A stretch of DNA of 25,586 bases from an uncultured Eubacteriales bacterium (GTDB lineage Bacteria > Bacillota > Clostridia > Christensenellales > Aristaeellaceae): the NCBI GenBank assembly GCA_900540045.1, contig UQEF01000038.1, positions 1 through 25,586 on the forward strand, given 5' to 3'. The notes beneath the pieces are model-generated. The model did no database searches, was not told the DNA's origin, and worked only from the letters and a program-made list of their open reading frames with translations. The translations under genes and the position numbers were made by a program. Positions 14,030 through 23,774 of the stretch are shown here, one piece after another (the stretch's first letter is position 1; every line of letters begins with the position of its first letter).

Positions 14030-17000
14030 GTGGCAAAGTTAGAAGATCTCTCTGTAGGTAGCGTCGTCAAAGGCCTACTTTCAGAAGAAGCGATTACCGT
14101 CGTATCCACCAAATGGTACGGGTCTGATAGCGTGGAAGTATTTTACAAAACCCATCAGGGAAAAACCGGCTCGCAGATCCTTTTTCGTGATACCGAACCT
14201 TCGTTAGCTGTGCTCGAGAAGAGTCTCCCTTGGAGCTTTGATGTCCCTGGTGAAAAGCTGCGCTTGATTTCAGAAGCATACCGTATCCATCTGGCTCACC
14301 TGTTTGACCCTTACTTGGCTGTACACACCTCAGCCATTGAACCTCTTCCGCATCAGATATCAGCTGTATACGAGGAAATGTTGCCTCGTTTGCCATTGAG
14401 ATATGTTTTGGCGGATGATCCCGGCGCTGGTAAAACGATCATGACGGGTCTACTCATCAAGGAACTTGTCATCCGCGGTGATCTCAAACGCTGCCTCATC
14501 GTCTCGCCAGGCAATTTGGCCGAACAGTGGCAGGATGAGCTCTTTTCCAAGTTCCATTTGCGCTTTGAAATTCTTACTAATGATCGCTTGGAATCCGCTG
14601 TAACCGGAAATATCTTCACAGAAGTCAACTATTGCATTGCCAGGCTGGATAAGCTATCTCGCAATACAGAATTGCAGGAAAAATTGAAGGTTACAGATTG
14701 GGACTTGATCGTGTGTGATGAGGCCCACAAAATGTCAGCAACCATGTGGGGCGGCGAAATCAAGTACACAAAACGTTATCAGCTGGGCCGTCTGCTGTCG
14801 AGCATTACACGTCATTTCCTCCTGTTGACCGCGACTCCGCACAATGGTAAAGAAGAAGATTTTCAGCTCTTTATGTCGCTGGTCGATCCGGATCGCTTTG
14901 AAGGGGCTTGCCGTACCAGCAATCAATCCATTGACGTATCCGATGTCATGCGGAGATTGGTCAAAGAGGACCTCCTGAAATTCGATGGGACCCCTCTATT
15001 TCCTGAGCGCATAGCTTATACGGTCAATTATGACCTTTCTCCGATGGAAGCGCAACTTTACACCAATGTCACCACCTATGTACAGGAAGAGTTTAATCGC
15101 GCAGATAAGCTGGATGGCACGCATCGCTCTTCTGTCGGGTTTGCTTTGACCATTCTGCAAAGACGCCTTGCTTCTTCTCCAGAGGCCATCTATCAGTCAT
15201 TGCACCGCCGGCGGGAGCGTCTGGAGACTCGTCTGGCAGAAGAAAAGCTGGGAAAGCGTGCCCAGGATTTTCCTTGGCAATTTGATCTTCCTGAGGACCC
15301 GGATGACCTTGACGATCTGCCCTCCGATGAGCTTGAAGCCAAAGAAGAAACCGTTGCTGATCAGGCTTCTGCGGCTACAACGATTTCTGAACTGGAAGCT
15401 GAGATCGCCATACTCCGTAGACTTGAGGCGATGGCCAATCAGGTGCGCAATAGCGGAAAAGACAGAAAGTGGGATGAGCTGTCCTCAATTCTTCAGGATA
15501 ACGAGTTGATGAAGTCTACGGATGGAACCCCTGAAAAACTCATCATCTTCACGGAGCATCGCGACACATTGAACTATCTGGCAAACAAGATCCGCACACT
15601 TTTTGGCCGAGAAGAAATTGTCGCAACCATCCACGGCGGCATGCTGCGCGACGAGCGGCGAAAAGTGGAGATGTTATTCAAGCAGGACAAGGATGTGCGC
15701 ATTCTGATTGCCACAGACGCTGCGGGCGAGGGCATCAACCTGCAACGCGCGCACCTGATGGTCAACTATGACCTTCCATGGAACCCGAACCGTCTGGAGC
15801 AGCGCTTCGGCCGCATTCATCGTATCGGTCAGACGGAGGTCTGCCATCTGTGGAATATGGTATCCAAGGAAACCCGAGAAGGCGCCGTTTACCAGCGTCT
15901 GTTTGAGAAACTTGAGCAAGAGCGCAACGCCCTGGGCGGTAAAGTTTTCGACATTCTCGGCAAGGTGTCATTTGACAACAGAAGCCTGCGCGAATTGCTC
16001 ATCGAAGCGGTGCGCTATGGCAACAGGCCGGAAACCCGCGCCAAGCTCTATCAGGTGGTCGATCGCTCTTTGGATACAAAGGCGCTGCGCAAGCTGCTTG
16101 CTGAAAGGGCCCTGACGGAGGACACCATGGATGTCCATCGCGTCATGGCGATTCGTGAAGAGATGGAACGCATGGAAGCGCACAAGCTGCAACCGCACTT
16201 CATCGAAGCCTTCTTCATGGAGGCGTTTCGCGCTCTGGGCGGAACGATACGCAGCCGGGAACCCGGACGGTATGAGATCATCAACGTGCCCTATAAGGTG
16301 CGCTCCCGCGACCAGCTCATCGGTTTCGGCGTGCCTGTAGCCTCTAAATATGAGCGCGTCTGCTTTGACAAGCAGTTTTGCAGCGTGCCGGGTAGCCCCA
16401 TCGCCGATCAGATCTGTCCGGGCCATCCCCTGCTTGAAGCGGTCATCGATCTCATGCGCGAGCAGAATGCCGATGTGCTCAAGCGAGGTTCCGTGTTGAT
16501 TGATGAAAATGACCCGAGCGAGAATGCACGGCTTCTGTTCTATATTGAGGATGCCATTCAAGATGGTATCACACTCCCCAACGGAACGCGCCGCATCATT
16601 AGCAAGCAGCTTCAGTTTGTTGAAATGGATGACGCTGGCCAAGCCAAAAATGCCGGTTATGCACCTTATCTGGATTACCGACCTGCAACCGAGGAAGAAG
16701 CCGCAGCCGTACTTCAATGTGCTAAGGGACAAGCGTGGCTCTCACAGAATATTGAAGAGCTGGCTGTGCACTATGCCATTGCAAACATCGTGCCCGTGCA
16801 CTATGGCGAGGTCAAAGCGCACAAGCAACAGATGGCAGACAAGATCGCAAAGGCAGTCAAAGAGCGACTTACCTGCGAAATTCAGTATTGGGATTTGCGG
16901 GCGGCCGATCTAAAGGAAAAGGAAGCCGCAGGCAAACCCAACGCAAAGTTGAATTCAATCAATGCGCAGCGCCGTGCAGATGACCTGCAGGCCAGAATGC

Positions 17001-17533
17001 AGCGCCGTCTTCACGAGCTGGAGTTGGAAAAGCAGGTATCTCCATGCTCACCTGTGATCATGGGCGGCGCCCTCATCATTCCGCTGGGGCTGCTCAATCG
17101 GCTCATGGGCCGCCCGAACACAGGCGCGCTCTTCGGCGCAGATCGTGCAGCCATTGAGACGGCTGCCATGAACGCGGTCATGCAGCGCGAAATCGAGCGA
17201 GGTTTCGTTCCCAGCGATGTGAGCCAGCAAAACGTTGGCTACGACATTGAGTCTGTCATTCCGCAGAGCCAGAGGCACGGCGGGCCTTGCCTCCGGTTTA
17301 TCGAGGTCAAAGGACGGCGCACAGGCTCCACCATCGTGACCGTAACACGCAACGAAATTCTGACGGCGCTCAATAAGCCTGATGAATTTATTCTCGCCAT
17401 CGTCGAGGTGGATGGCACACGGACGCGGATGATTTACTTGCACAACCCCTTCCGATCGCCTCCGGATCTGGGCGCATGCAGCGTCAATTACGAAATTGCC
17501 GATTTGATTCGAAATGGTCAAATCGAAGAGTGA
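14030..17533 (+). CDS. SNF2/DEAD-like helicase with C-terminal DUF3883 domain
   Basis: This 1167-residue protein (COG0553-like) is a superfamily 2 ATPase that should translocate on DNA. Visible motifs are Walker A GAGKT (132-136), DEAH (230-233), TATPHNGK (267-274), DAAGEGINLQ (563-572) and RFGRIHRIGQ (592-601). A family-specific N-terminus (1-105) ends in LAVHTSAIEPLPHQI. An acidic linker (about 415-450) precedes the second RecA lobe. The C-terminus carries DUF3883 with GYDIES and FIEVKG, where D1072, E1092 and K1094 fit a PD-(D/E)xK-like core. GTG 14030 is preferred because GGTGATC gives normal spacing. GTG 14021 is the alternative and would sit 3 bases from AGAAGG. The stop is 9 bases before the methylase, with its ribosome binding site over the stop codon. 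Homologous to the helicase of DUF1156/DUF499 defence arrays. Confidence 0.9.
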   Translation: MAKLEDLSVGSVVKGLLSEEAITVVSTKWYGSDSVEVFYKTHQGKTGSQILFRDTEPSLAVLEKSLPWSFDVPGEKLRLISEAYRIHLAHLFDPYLAVHTSAIEPLPHQISAVYEEMLPRLPLRYVLADDPGAGKTIMTGLLIKELVIRGDLKRCLIVSPGNLAEQWQDELFSKFHLRFEILTNDRLESAVTGNIFTEVNYCIARLDKLSRNTELQEKLKVTDWDLIVCDEAHKMSATMWGGEIKYTKRYQLGRLLSSITRHFLLLTATPHNGKEEDFQLFMSLVDPDRFEGACRTSNQSIDVSDVMRRLVKEDLLKFDGTPLFPERIAYTVNYDLSPMEAQLYTNVTTYVQEEFNRADKLDGTHRSSVGFALTILQRRLASSPEAIYQSLHRRRERLETRLAEEKLGKRAQDFPWQFDLPEDPDDLDDLPSDELEAKEETVADQASAATTISELEAEIAILRRLEAMANQVRNSGKDRKWDELSSILQDNELMKSTDGTPEKLIIFTEHRDTLNYLANKIRTLFGREEIVATIHGGMLRDERRKVEMLFKQDKDVRILIATDAAGEGINLQRAHLMVNYDLPWNPNRLEQRFGRIHRIGQTEVCHLWNMVSKETREGAVYQRLFEKLEQERNALGGKVFDILGKVSFDNRSLRELLIEAVRYGNRPETRAKLYQVVDRSLDTKALRKLLAERALTEDTMDVHRVMAIREEMERMEAHKLQPHFIEAFFMEAFRALGGTIRSREPGRYEIINVPYKVRSRDQLIGFGVPVASKYERVCFDKQFCSVPGSPIADQICPGHPLLEAVIDLMREQNADVLKRGSVLIDENDPSENARLLFYIEDAIQDGITLPNGTRRIISKQLQFVEMDDAGQAKNAGYAPYLDYRPATEEEAAAVLQCAKGQAWLSQNIEELAVHYAIANIVPVHYGEVKAHKQQMADKIAKAVKERLTCEIQYWDLRAADLKEKEAAGKPNAKLNSINAQRRADDLQARMQRRLHELELEKQVSPCSPVIMGGALIIPLGLLNRLMGRPNTGALFGADRAAIETAAMNAVMQREIERGFVPSDVSQQNVGYDIESVIPQSQRHGGPCLRFIEVKGRRTGSTIVTVTRNEILTALNKPDEFILAIVEVDGTRTRMIYLHNPFRSPPDLGACSVNYEIADLIRNGQIEE

Positions 17534-17542
17534 GGAAAATAT

Positions 17543-20317
17543 ATGAGTGTCAAGAAACTGATCGAAGTGGCCCTTCCCCTGGAGGCCATCAACGCAGAAT
17601 CCGCCCGCGAGAAGTCCATCCGCCACGGCCATCCCAGCACGTTGCACTTGTGGTGGGCGCGCCGGCCTTTGGCTACGGCACGCGCGGTCATCTGGTCTTC
17701 TTTGGTGGACGACCCCTCCAGCCACCCGGATCAGTTTCCCACGGAAGAGGCGCAGCAGCGGGAACGCGAGCGTCTGTTTGCCATCCTGACGAGGCTGGTC
17801 AAGTGGGAGAACAGCAATGATGAGGCCATCCTCGCGGAGACAAAGGCGGAGATCATGAAGTCCACCGGCGGAAATCCCCCGGCGCTGCTGGACCCCTTTG
17901 CCGGCGGCGGCGCCATTCCGCTGGAGGCGCAGCGCCTCGGGCTGGAGGCCCACGCTCACGACCTGAACCCCGTAGCCGTGATGATCAACAAGGCCATGAT
18001 TGAGATTCCGCCCAAATTTTCGGGCCAGGCGCCCGTCAACCCGGAAAGCCGCGCGCAAATAGGCTGCACGTCGAACTGGAAGGGGGCTGCGGGCCTGGCG
18101 GAAGACGTGCGTTACTACGGCGAGTGGATGAAGCAGGAGGCCTTCAAGCGCATCGGCCACCTGTATCCCAAGGTCCAGATTCCCAAGGAGCAGGGCGGCG
18201 GCGAAGCGACCGTCATCGCCTGGATTTGGGCGCGGACGGTGAAGTGCCCCAACCCGGCGTGCGGGTGCGAGATGCCGCTGGCAAGTAGCTTTGTGCTTTC
18301 CAAGAAAAAAGGAAAAGAGGCCTATATTGAAGCGGATTGCTATGGATCGGAGATCAAATATCATGTGCGACAGGACAAGGGCGGCGATAATTGCCCTAAA
18401 GTAGGCCAAGGCAAATTCAAGTGTATTCGTTGCAATGAGGGGATTCCCAAAGACTATCCCAAAGAAGAAGGAAAAGCCGGAAGAATGGGAAGGCAACTCC
18501 TTGCAATCGTAGCCGAGGGAAAGAACGGCCGATTGTACCTTTCCCCGGATTCGGAGCAAATTTCCGCGGCGGATTGTCCTATGCCAGATGAATACCCAAC
18601 AGGACGCTTGGCACCTCACTTTACTGGTGGTTCCTGCGTCCCCTATGGGCTTGATGAGTTCCATAAGCTCTTCACCACCCGCCAGCTGACCGCGCTGACC
18701 ACATTCAGTGCGTTGGTGGGCGAGGCGCAGAAGAAAGCCGAAGCCGATGCCGTGGCAGCCGGCATCTTCAACGACCATATTCCGCTTGCCGAAGGCGGCA
18801 CCGGCGCGCGCGCCTATAGCGAGGCGGTGGAAGTGTATTTGGCATTTGTGGTAGACAAAATGGCTAATTTAGGATCAACTATTGTTAGTTGGATGAACGA
18901 TCGTGGGGCTTTCCGAGAGACATTTGCTCGGCAAGCGATACCCATGGTTTGGGACTTCGCAGAAGCTAATCCGTTTTCCAATTCTGGTGGTAACATTAGC
19001 CAATATGTAGAAAGGATTTCTCGATGCATTGAATATATTCCCAAAACATCATTAAGTGGAATAGTCCGACAATTTGATGCCCAAAGTGATTGCAAGCTAC
19101 GAGAAATCATGGTTTCCACCGATCCGCCCTATTATGACAATATTGGCTATGCCGATCTCTCTGACTTCTTTTACGTCTGGATGCGGCAGGCTCTCAAGGA
19201 GACCTATCCCAAGCTCTTTCGAACCCTGCTGGTGCCCAAGACGGAAGAACTGGTGGCCACACCTTATCGCTTTGAGGGTAGCGTTGAAAAAGCACGCGAT
19301 TTCTTTGAAGATGGTATGTTCAACACCTGCTGTCAGCTCTATCAGTACGCCAGGGAAGATATCCCCGTCACTATCTATTACGCCTTCAAACAGAGCGAAA
19401 GCGATTCGGATGAAGAGGGCGAACGGACGGCTTCTACTGGCTGGGAGACCATGCTGTCCGCCATCATCCGCGCAGGCTTTGCCATCACGGGCACATGGCC
19501 CATGCGAACAGAAAGCCCTGGACGTTCCATTGCTCAAGGCACCAACGCCCTCGCGTCCAGCATCGTGCTGGTCTGCCGCAAGCGCCCGCAGGATGCGCGC
19601 AGCGTAACCCGCCGCGAGTTCATCAACGCCCTGCACCGGGAGATGCGCCCCGCGCTGACCAAGCTCCAGTCCGCCAACATCGCCCCGGTGGACCTGGCGC
19701 AGTCGGCCATTGGCCCGGGCATTGGCGTGTTTAGCCGCTACAAGAGCGTGCTGGAGAGCGACGGACAGCCCATGGGCGTGCGCGCAGCCCTGCAGATCAT
19801 CAACCAGGAGCTGGATTCCTTTTATAACGAGCAGGAGGGCGAGCTGGACCGGGAGAGCCGCTTCTGCGTGGAGCTCTTCAGCCAGTATGCCTTCAACAAC
19901 ATTAAATTTGGCGATGCAGATATACTGGCCCGCGCCAAGAACACCAGCGTGCAGGCGCTGGCGGAGCACGGCGTGATGCTGGCCGCCAAAGGACAGGTGC
20001 GTCTGCTAACCCGTGAGGAGATTCCCGAAAAGGTCGATGCTCATGAGGAATGCACCTGGCTGCTGACCCAGCAGCTCGCCCATGCCATGGAAACGGGTGG
20101 TGTAACGGCCTGTGCCACCATCGTCAAGGACATCTTCGGCAGCAACGCAGAGAATGCCAAGGCGCTGGCCTATCGCCTGTACACCATCTGCGAGCGCAAA
20201 AACTGGGCTCAGGAGGGCTTCGCCTATAACAACCTTGTCGTCGCCTGGCCGGACATTCAGTCTATGGCCGCACAAATGCAAGCCTCGCAGCCGCAGCAGC
20301 TGAGAATGGATCTGTAA
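17543..20317 (+). CDS. DUF1156 / Zn-ribbon adenine-type DNA methyltransferase (COG1743-like)
   Basis: The 924-residue enzyme probably methylates adenine (or N4-cytosine) to mark self DNA. The DUF1156 N-terminus is clear (IEVALPLEAINAESAREKSI, STLHLWWARRPL). S-adenosylmethionine motif I is LLDPFAGGGAIPLEA (115-129). Catalytic motif IV is DPPYYDN (527-533). About 400 residues lie between them, including cysteine clusters CPNPACGC (235-242) and CIRC (294-297) that fit a zinc ribbon and likely target recognition. Two parts of the gene, about 18,293-18,540 and 18,840-19,110, are much richer in A and T (about 35-50% GC) than the rest (60-78%). It has 9 bases to the helicase and 20 to the ATPase gene. 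All catalytic residues are present. Confidence 0.88.
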   Translation: MSVKKLIEVALPLEAINAESAREKSIRHGHPSTLHLWWARRPLATARAVIWSSLVDDPSSHPDQFPTEEAQQRERERLFAILTRLVKWENSNDEAILAETKAEIMKSTGGNPPALLDPFAGGGAIPLEAQRLGLEAHAHDLNPVAVMINKAMIEIPPKFSGQAPVNPESRAQIGCTSNWKGAAGLAEDVRYYGEWMKQEAFKRIGHLYPKVQIPKEQGGGEATVIAWIWARTVKCPNPACGCEMPLASSFVLSKKKGKEAYIEADCYGSEIKYHVRQDKGGDNCPKVGQGKFKCIRCNEGIPKDYPKEEGKAGRMGRQLLAIVAEGKNGRLYLSPDSEQISAADCPMPDEYPTGRLAPHFTGGSCVPYGLDEFHKLFTTRQLTALTTFSALVGEAQKKAEADAVAAGIFNDHIPLAEGGTGARAYSEAVEVYLAFVVDKMANLGSTIVSWMNDRGAFRETFARQAIPMVWDFAEANPFSNSGGNISQYVERISRCIEYIPKTSLSGIVRQFDAQSDCKLREIMVSTDPPYYDNIGYADLSDFFYVWMRQALKETYPKLFRTLLVPKTEELVATPYRFEGSVEKARDFFEDGMFNTCCQLYQYAREDIPVTIYYAFKQSESDSDEEGERTASTGWETMLSAIIRAGFAITGTWPMRTESPGRSIAQGTNALASSIVLVCRKRPQDARSVTRREFINALHREMRPALTKLQSANIAPVDLAQSAIGPGIGVFSRYKSVLESDGQPMGVRAALQIINQELDSFYNEQEGELDRESRFCVELFSQYAFNNIKFGDADILARAKNTSVQALAEHGVMLAAKGQVRLLTREEIPEKVDAHEECTWLLTQQLAHAMETGGVTACATIVKDIFGSNAENAKALAYRLYTICERKNWAQEGFAYNNLVVAWPDIQSMAAQMQASQPQQLRMDL

Positions 20318-20337
20318 GGAAAACGGAGGAAGAGCAT

Positions 20338-23300
20338 ATGTCAAACTACGAAATCATCGGTCAAGCGCTGGCTATCCTGCGCGAGTTGCTTGCCGACTAT
20401 ATCTTGCAGCAGCTTCAGACAGTCCCTGAATACAAGGTAAATGATGCCTGGTGGCAGCAAGGCGTGCTCGAAGCCGTTCACGATGAGCGTGACTTCGACC
20501 GACTTGCAGCGTTGACGGACTCTGGCGAGCGCCGGGATGCTCTGGATGTTCTCCTGTGCCTGAATCTGATGATCAGCCACTGGTCCAACCTGTTCAAGTA
20601 TCGCCTGCCAAATACGGCGCGCTCCTGGCTCAGTGAGATCCGCGAAGTCCGCAATGATTGGGCGCATTTCAAAGGAACTGATTTTACGGACAAGGAAACG
20701 GCCCGGGCGCTGGATACCATGTCCCTGCTCGTCGGGGCCATTGATGGCGAAGCACAGGAAGGAATTCAGAAGCTCTATCGCATGGTGGCCTATGGTTCGG
20801 AAATGGGGTCCACAGCCTCGAACTCGAATGGTTCAGATGCCGGAGCGGGCAGAAAATCTCTGGGCGTCATGCAAAGCACACCGGTCAAGGGCTTGCCCAG
20901 TTGGCGAAACGTCATCGAACCGCATCCCGATGTGGCACAGGGCCGCTACAAGAATGCTGAATTTGCAGCTGACCTTGCGCAGGTGGCGCGCGGCGAAGGC
21001 GCGTATGAGTACCGCGATCCGGTTGAGTTTTTCTCTCGCACCTACGTCACCGAGGGAATGAAGGGCCTGTTGGTACAGGCCATCCGCAGGGTGAGCGGTA
21101 AGGATGGCGAGCCAGTCATTCAGCTGAAAACCGCTTTCGGTGGCGGCAAGACCCACAGCATGCTGGCATTGTATCATCTGCTCCGTGGCCGCGCGCCGAT
21201 CAGCCGCACCCCCAACATCAAGAGCGTGATCGAGGCGGCAGAGGTCGATCGCCTGCCGGTGTGCCGCGTGGCCGTACTGGTGGGCACCGCCCTTGAGCCA
21301 GCCAAGAGCAAGCGGTTGCAAAATTTCCCCGGTATCACCATCAACACCCTGTGGGGAGAGATGGCCGCGCAGTTAGCGTTGGATGCGGGCAATCCCAAAC
21401 TATATGACCTCGTTAAAGAATCGGACAAGAAAGGCGTATCTCCGGGCAGCGAAACCCTCAAAAAACTGTTTGACGCCTGCGGGCCCTGTGTCATATTGAT
21501 CGATGAGTTGGTGGCCTATGCCAAGAAACTTTGGAAGGTAGACGGCTTGCCTGCCGGCTCCTTTGATAACCTGATATCCTTCATTCAGGAAATCACAGAA
21601 GCAGCCCGTGCAAGCCAAAACAGTCTGGTGGTGGCTTCCATTCCGGAATCCGCCATCGAGATCGGCGAAGAGGGCAGCGGCGGACAGCAGGCGCTTGCCG
21701 CTATTGAGCATACCTTCGGCCGAATGGAGGCCATCTGGAAACCTGTTGCCGCAGACGAAGGGTTTGAAATCGTCCGCCGCCGTCTATTCTTAAACTGCAA
21801 GGATGAAGCAGGCCGTGACGCTGTCTGCCAGGCGTTCAGCCAAATGTATCAGGAAAACAGCTCGGATTTTCCCGCCAATGTCAAGGAAGTCGATTATTTA
21901 CAGCGGATGCGTTCGTGCTATCCTATCCATCCGGAGGTCTTCGACCGCCTGTATGAGGACTGGGCAACCATTGAGCGCTTTCAAAAGACACGCGGTGTCC
22001 TCCGACTGATGGCTGCGGTTGTTCATAATCTGTGGATGAATCAAGACGGCAGCCTGCTGATCATGCCCGGTTCGTTGTCCTTAGATGTTTCCACCATCCG
22101 CGACGAATTGACGCGCCATGTCGGCGACAACTGGAACGCGATCGTCGATCATGAGGTGGATGGAAAGAACTCCATCCCCTATCAGAAGGATCAGGAAATT
22201 CCTCGTTTTGGGCACATCATGGCAGCCCGGCGCGTCGCGCGGACCATTATGCTGGGCAGCGCACCGAGCACCCGGCAGGATACCATCCGCGGTCTGGAGG
22301 CTTCCCGTATCCGTTTGGGGTGTGTGCAGCCCGGGGAAAACATTGCAACGTTCAACGATGCGCTGAGCACGCTGCAATCAGCGCTGACCTATTTGTATAG
22401 CAATCCATCAAATGATCGCTTCTGGTTTGATACCCGGCCTACATTGCGTAAAACTGCGGAAGACCGGGCGAGCCAGCGCTCCAATGAAGAAGTTGAGATG
22501 GAAATTGAGCGCCGCCTTCGTCAAAATCGTAAGGAGCGCCCGTTTGGCCGAATCCACATCTGTCCAGAAAGCTCTATGGATGTCAGCGATGAGCAGGATA
22601 TTGGCCTTGTCATTTTGAAATACCGCGACACCTATAAGCGCAACGAACCGGGCGACAATGCGATTCAGGCGGCTGAAAACATTCTCAATACGCGAGGCAT
22701 GTCACCCCGAATCTATAAGAATATGCTCGCGTTCATCGCTCCCGATCAAAACATGATGAGTGCCCTGCGCGAAGAGGTGAAGCGATTCCTCGCATGGACT
22801 TCCATCAAAGAAGACAGCGTTGATCTGAATCTTGACGAAGCGCAAAAGCGCGAGACGGACAATAATCTGGAGCGCAGCAACAAAATCGTCGAAGCGCGTA
22901 TTTTGGAAACCTACTGTCATTTGCTCGTGCCTTATATCGACCGGGAAGTGGATCTGAAAACCGTTATATGGGATGAGATCAACATTCGGGGTGGCAACGA
23001 TAATATCATCGTCAAGGCTGCCCGCAAAATGCAGCAAAATGAGCAACTGATCACACAGTGGGCGCCTGCTCTGCTGAATATGCAACTGGATAATCTGCTC
23101 TGGCAGGGTCACAATGAGATCAATGTCGGCGAGCTCTGGAAGATGCTGTGCACCTATTGCTACTTGCCGAGGCTGGCTTCATTCGACGTTTTGCAGACAT
23201 GCATTCAAAACGGAGTCAATTCTGAGGATTACTTTGCCTATGCTGACAGCGTTGTGGACGGCAAATATATTGCACTCAAGTATAACCAATATGTAGGTTT

Positions 23301-23712
23301 TGTGGATCGCTCTGGATTCCTGGTGAAACAGGTGGCTGCGCTCAAGCAAAAAGCAGCAGAAGTACAAACAAGGCAGGATCCAGCAACAAAGCCAGTTCTT
23401 CCACCGGATGGACAGGGATCGACGCCCATCGATATACCGCCGGTGCAGCCCACCGTCATGCCACCGCAACCACAGAACAGACACTTTACCATGACAGCTA
23501 CCCTGGATAATACCCGGGTTGTGAAAAATGTTGGGAGTCTGATGGACGAAGTCATCAATCATCTCATGCAAGTTGATGGTGCAAATGTCGAAATCAAATT
23601 GCTTGTCGAGGCGCATATGCCTGATGGAACACCAGTGAATATCGCACGAGCCATCAAAGAAAACTGTGCAACGCTGAAAGTGGATGATTTTGGTTTTGAT
23701 GAATTCGAGTAA
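20338..23712 (+). CDS. Swt1-type HEPN domain fused to DUF499 AAA+ ATPase (COG1483-like)
   Basis: The 1124-residue protein has an N-terminal Swt1-like HEPN domain (about 1-150) with an intact R-x4-H pair in EVRNDWAHF (R105, H110), the catalytic motif of HEPN ribonucleases. A low-complexity linker (156-172) leads to DUF499, which begins at about 185 (PSWRNVIEPHPDVAQGRYKN). Walker A is AFGGGKTHS (266-274) and Walker B is VILIDEL (385-391). A proline/glutamine-rich linker (about 1015-1045) precedes a conserved C-terminal domain ending ATLKVDDFGFDEFE. GGAGGAAGAG precedes ATG 20338. It is the third gene of the helicase/methylase operon. The ATPase probably gates the system, and the HEPN part may cleave RNA. 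Confidence 0.88.
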   Translation: MSNYEIIGQALAILRELLADYILQQLQTVPEYKVNDAWWQQGVLEAVHDERDFDRLAALTDSGERRDALDVLLCLNLMISHWSNLFKYRLPNTARSWLSEIREVRNDWAHFKGTDFTDKETARALDTMSLLVGAIDGEAQEGIQKLYRMVAYGSEMGSTASNSNGSDAGAGRKSLGVMQSTPVKGLPSWRNVIEPHPDVAQGRYKNAEFAADLAQVARGEGAYEYRDPVEFFSRTYVTEGMKGLLVQAIRRVSGKDGEPVIQLKTAFGGGKTHSMLALYHLLRGRAPISRTPNIKSVIEAAEVDRLPVCRVAVLVGTALEPAKSKRLQNFPGITINTLWGEMAAQLALDAGNPKLYDLVKESDKKGVSPGSETLKKLFDACGPCVILIDELVAYAKKLWKVDGLPAGSFDNLISFIQEITEAARASQNSLVVASIPESAIEIGEEGSGGQQALAAIEHTFGRMEAIWKPVAADEGFEIVRRRLFLNCKDEAGRDAVCQAFSQMYQENSSDFPANVKEVDYLQRMRSCYPIHPEVFDRLYEDWATIERFQKTRGVLRLMAAVVHNLWMNQDGSLLIMPGSLSLDVSTIRDELTRHVGDNWNAIVDHEVDGKNSIPYQKDQEIPRFGHIMAARRVARTIMLGSAPSTRQDTIRGLEASRIRLGCVQPGENIATFNDALSTLQSALTYLYSNPSNDRFWFDTRPTLRKTAEDRASQRSNEEVEMEIERRLRQNRKERPFGRIHICPESSMDVSDEQDIGLVILKYRDTYKRNEPGDNAIQAAENILNTRGMSPRIYKNMLAFIAPDQNMMSALREEVKRFLAWTSIKEDSVDLNLDEAQKRETDNNLERSNKIVEARILETYCHLLVPYIDREVDLKTVIWDEINIRGGNDNIIVKAARKMQQNEQLITQWAPALLNMQLDNLLWQGHNEINVGELWKMLCTYCYLPRLASFDVLQTCIQNGVNSEDYFAYADSVVDGKYIALKYNQYVGFVDRSGFLVKQVAALKQKAAEVQTRQDPATKPVLPPDGQGSTPIDIPPVQPTVMPPQPQNRHFTMTATLDNTRVVKNVGSLMDEVINHLMQVDGANVEIKLLVEAHMPDGTPVNIARAIKENCATLKVDDFGFDEFE

Positions 23713-23774
23713 ATATACCCGTTTGTGCAGTGAAGATTGCGTAAGTATTTTGCAGGAAAAGGGGGACGACAGCA

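Noticed and set aside
17048..18778. 576-codon open frame on the - strand spanning helicase and methylase
   Set aside because: It crosses two convincingly coded + strand genes with intact catalytic motifs; composition effect only.
13782..23712. Calling the operon a DISARM or BREX system
   Set aside because: It shares the idea of a methylase plus helicase, but drmA/drmB/drmC and BREX core genes (brxC, pglX, pglZ) are not present in the window; the DUF1156/DUF499 pair is different.
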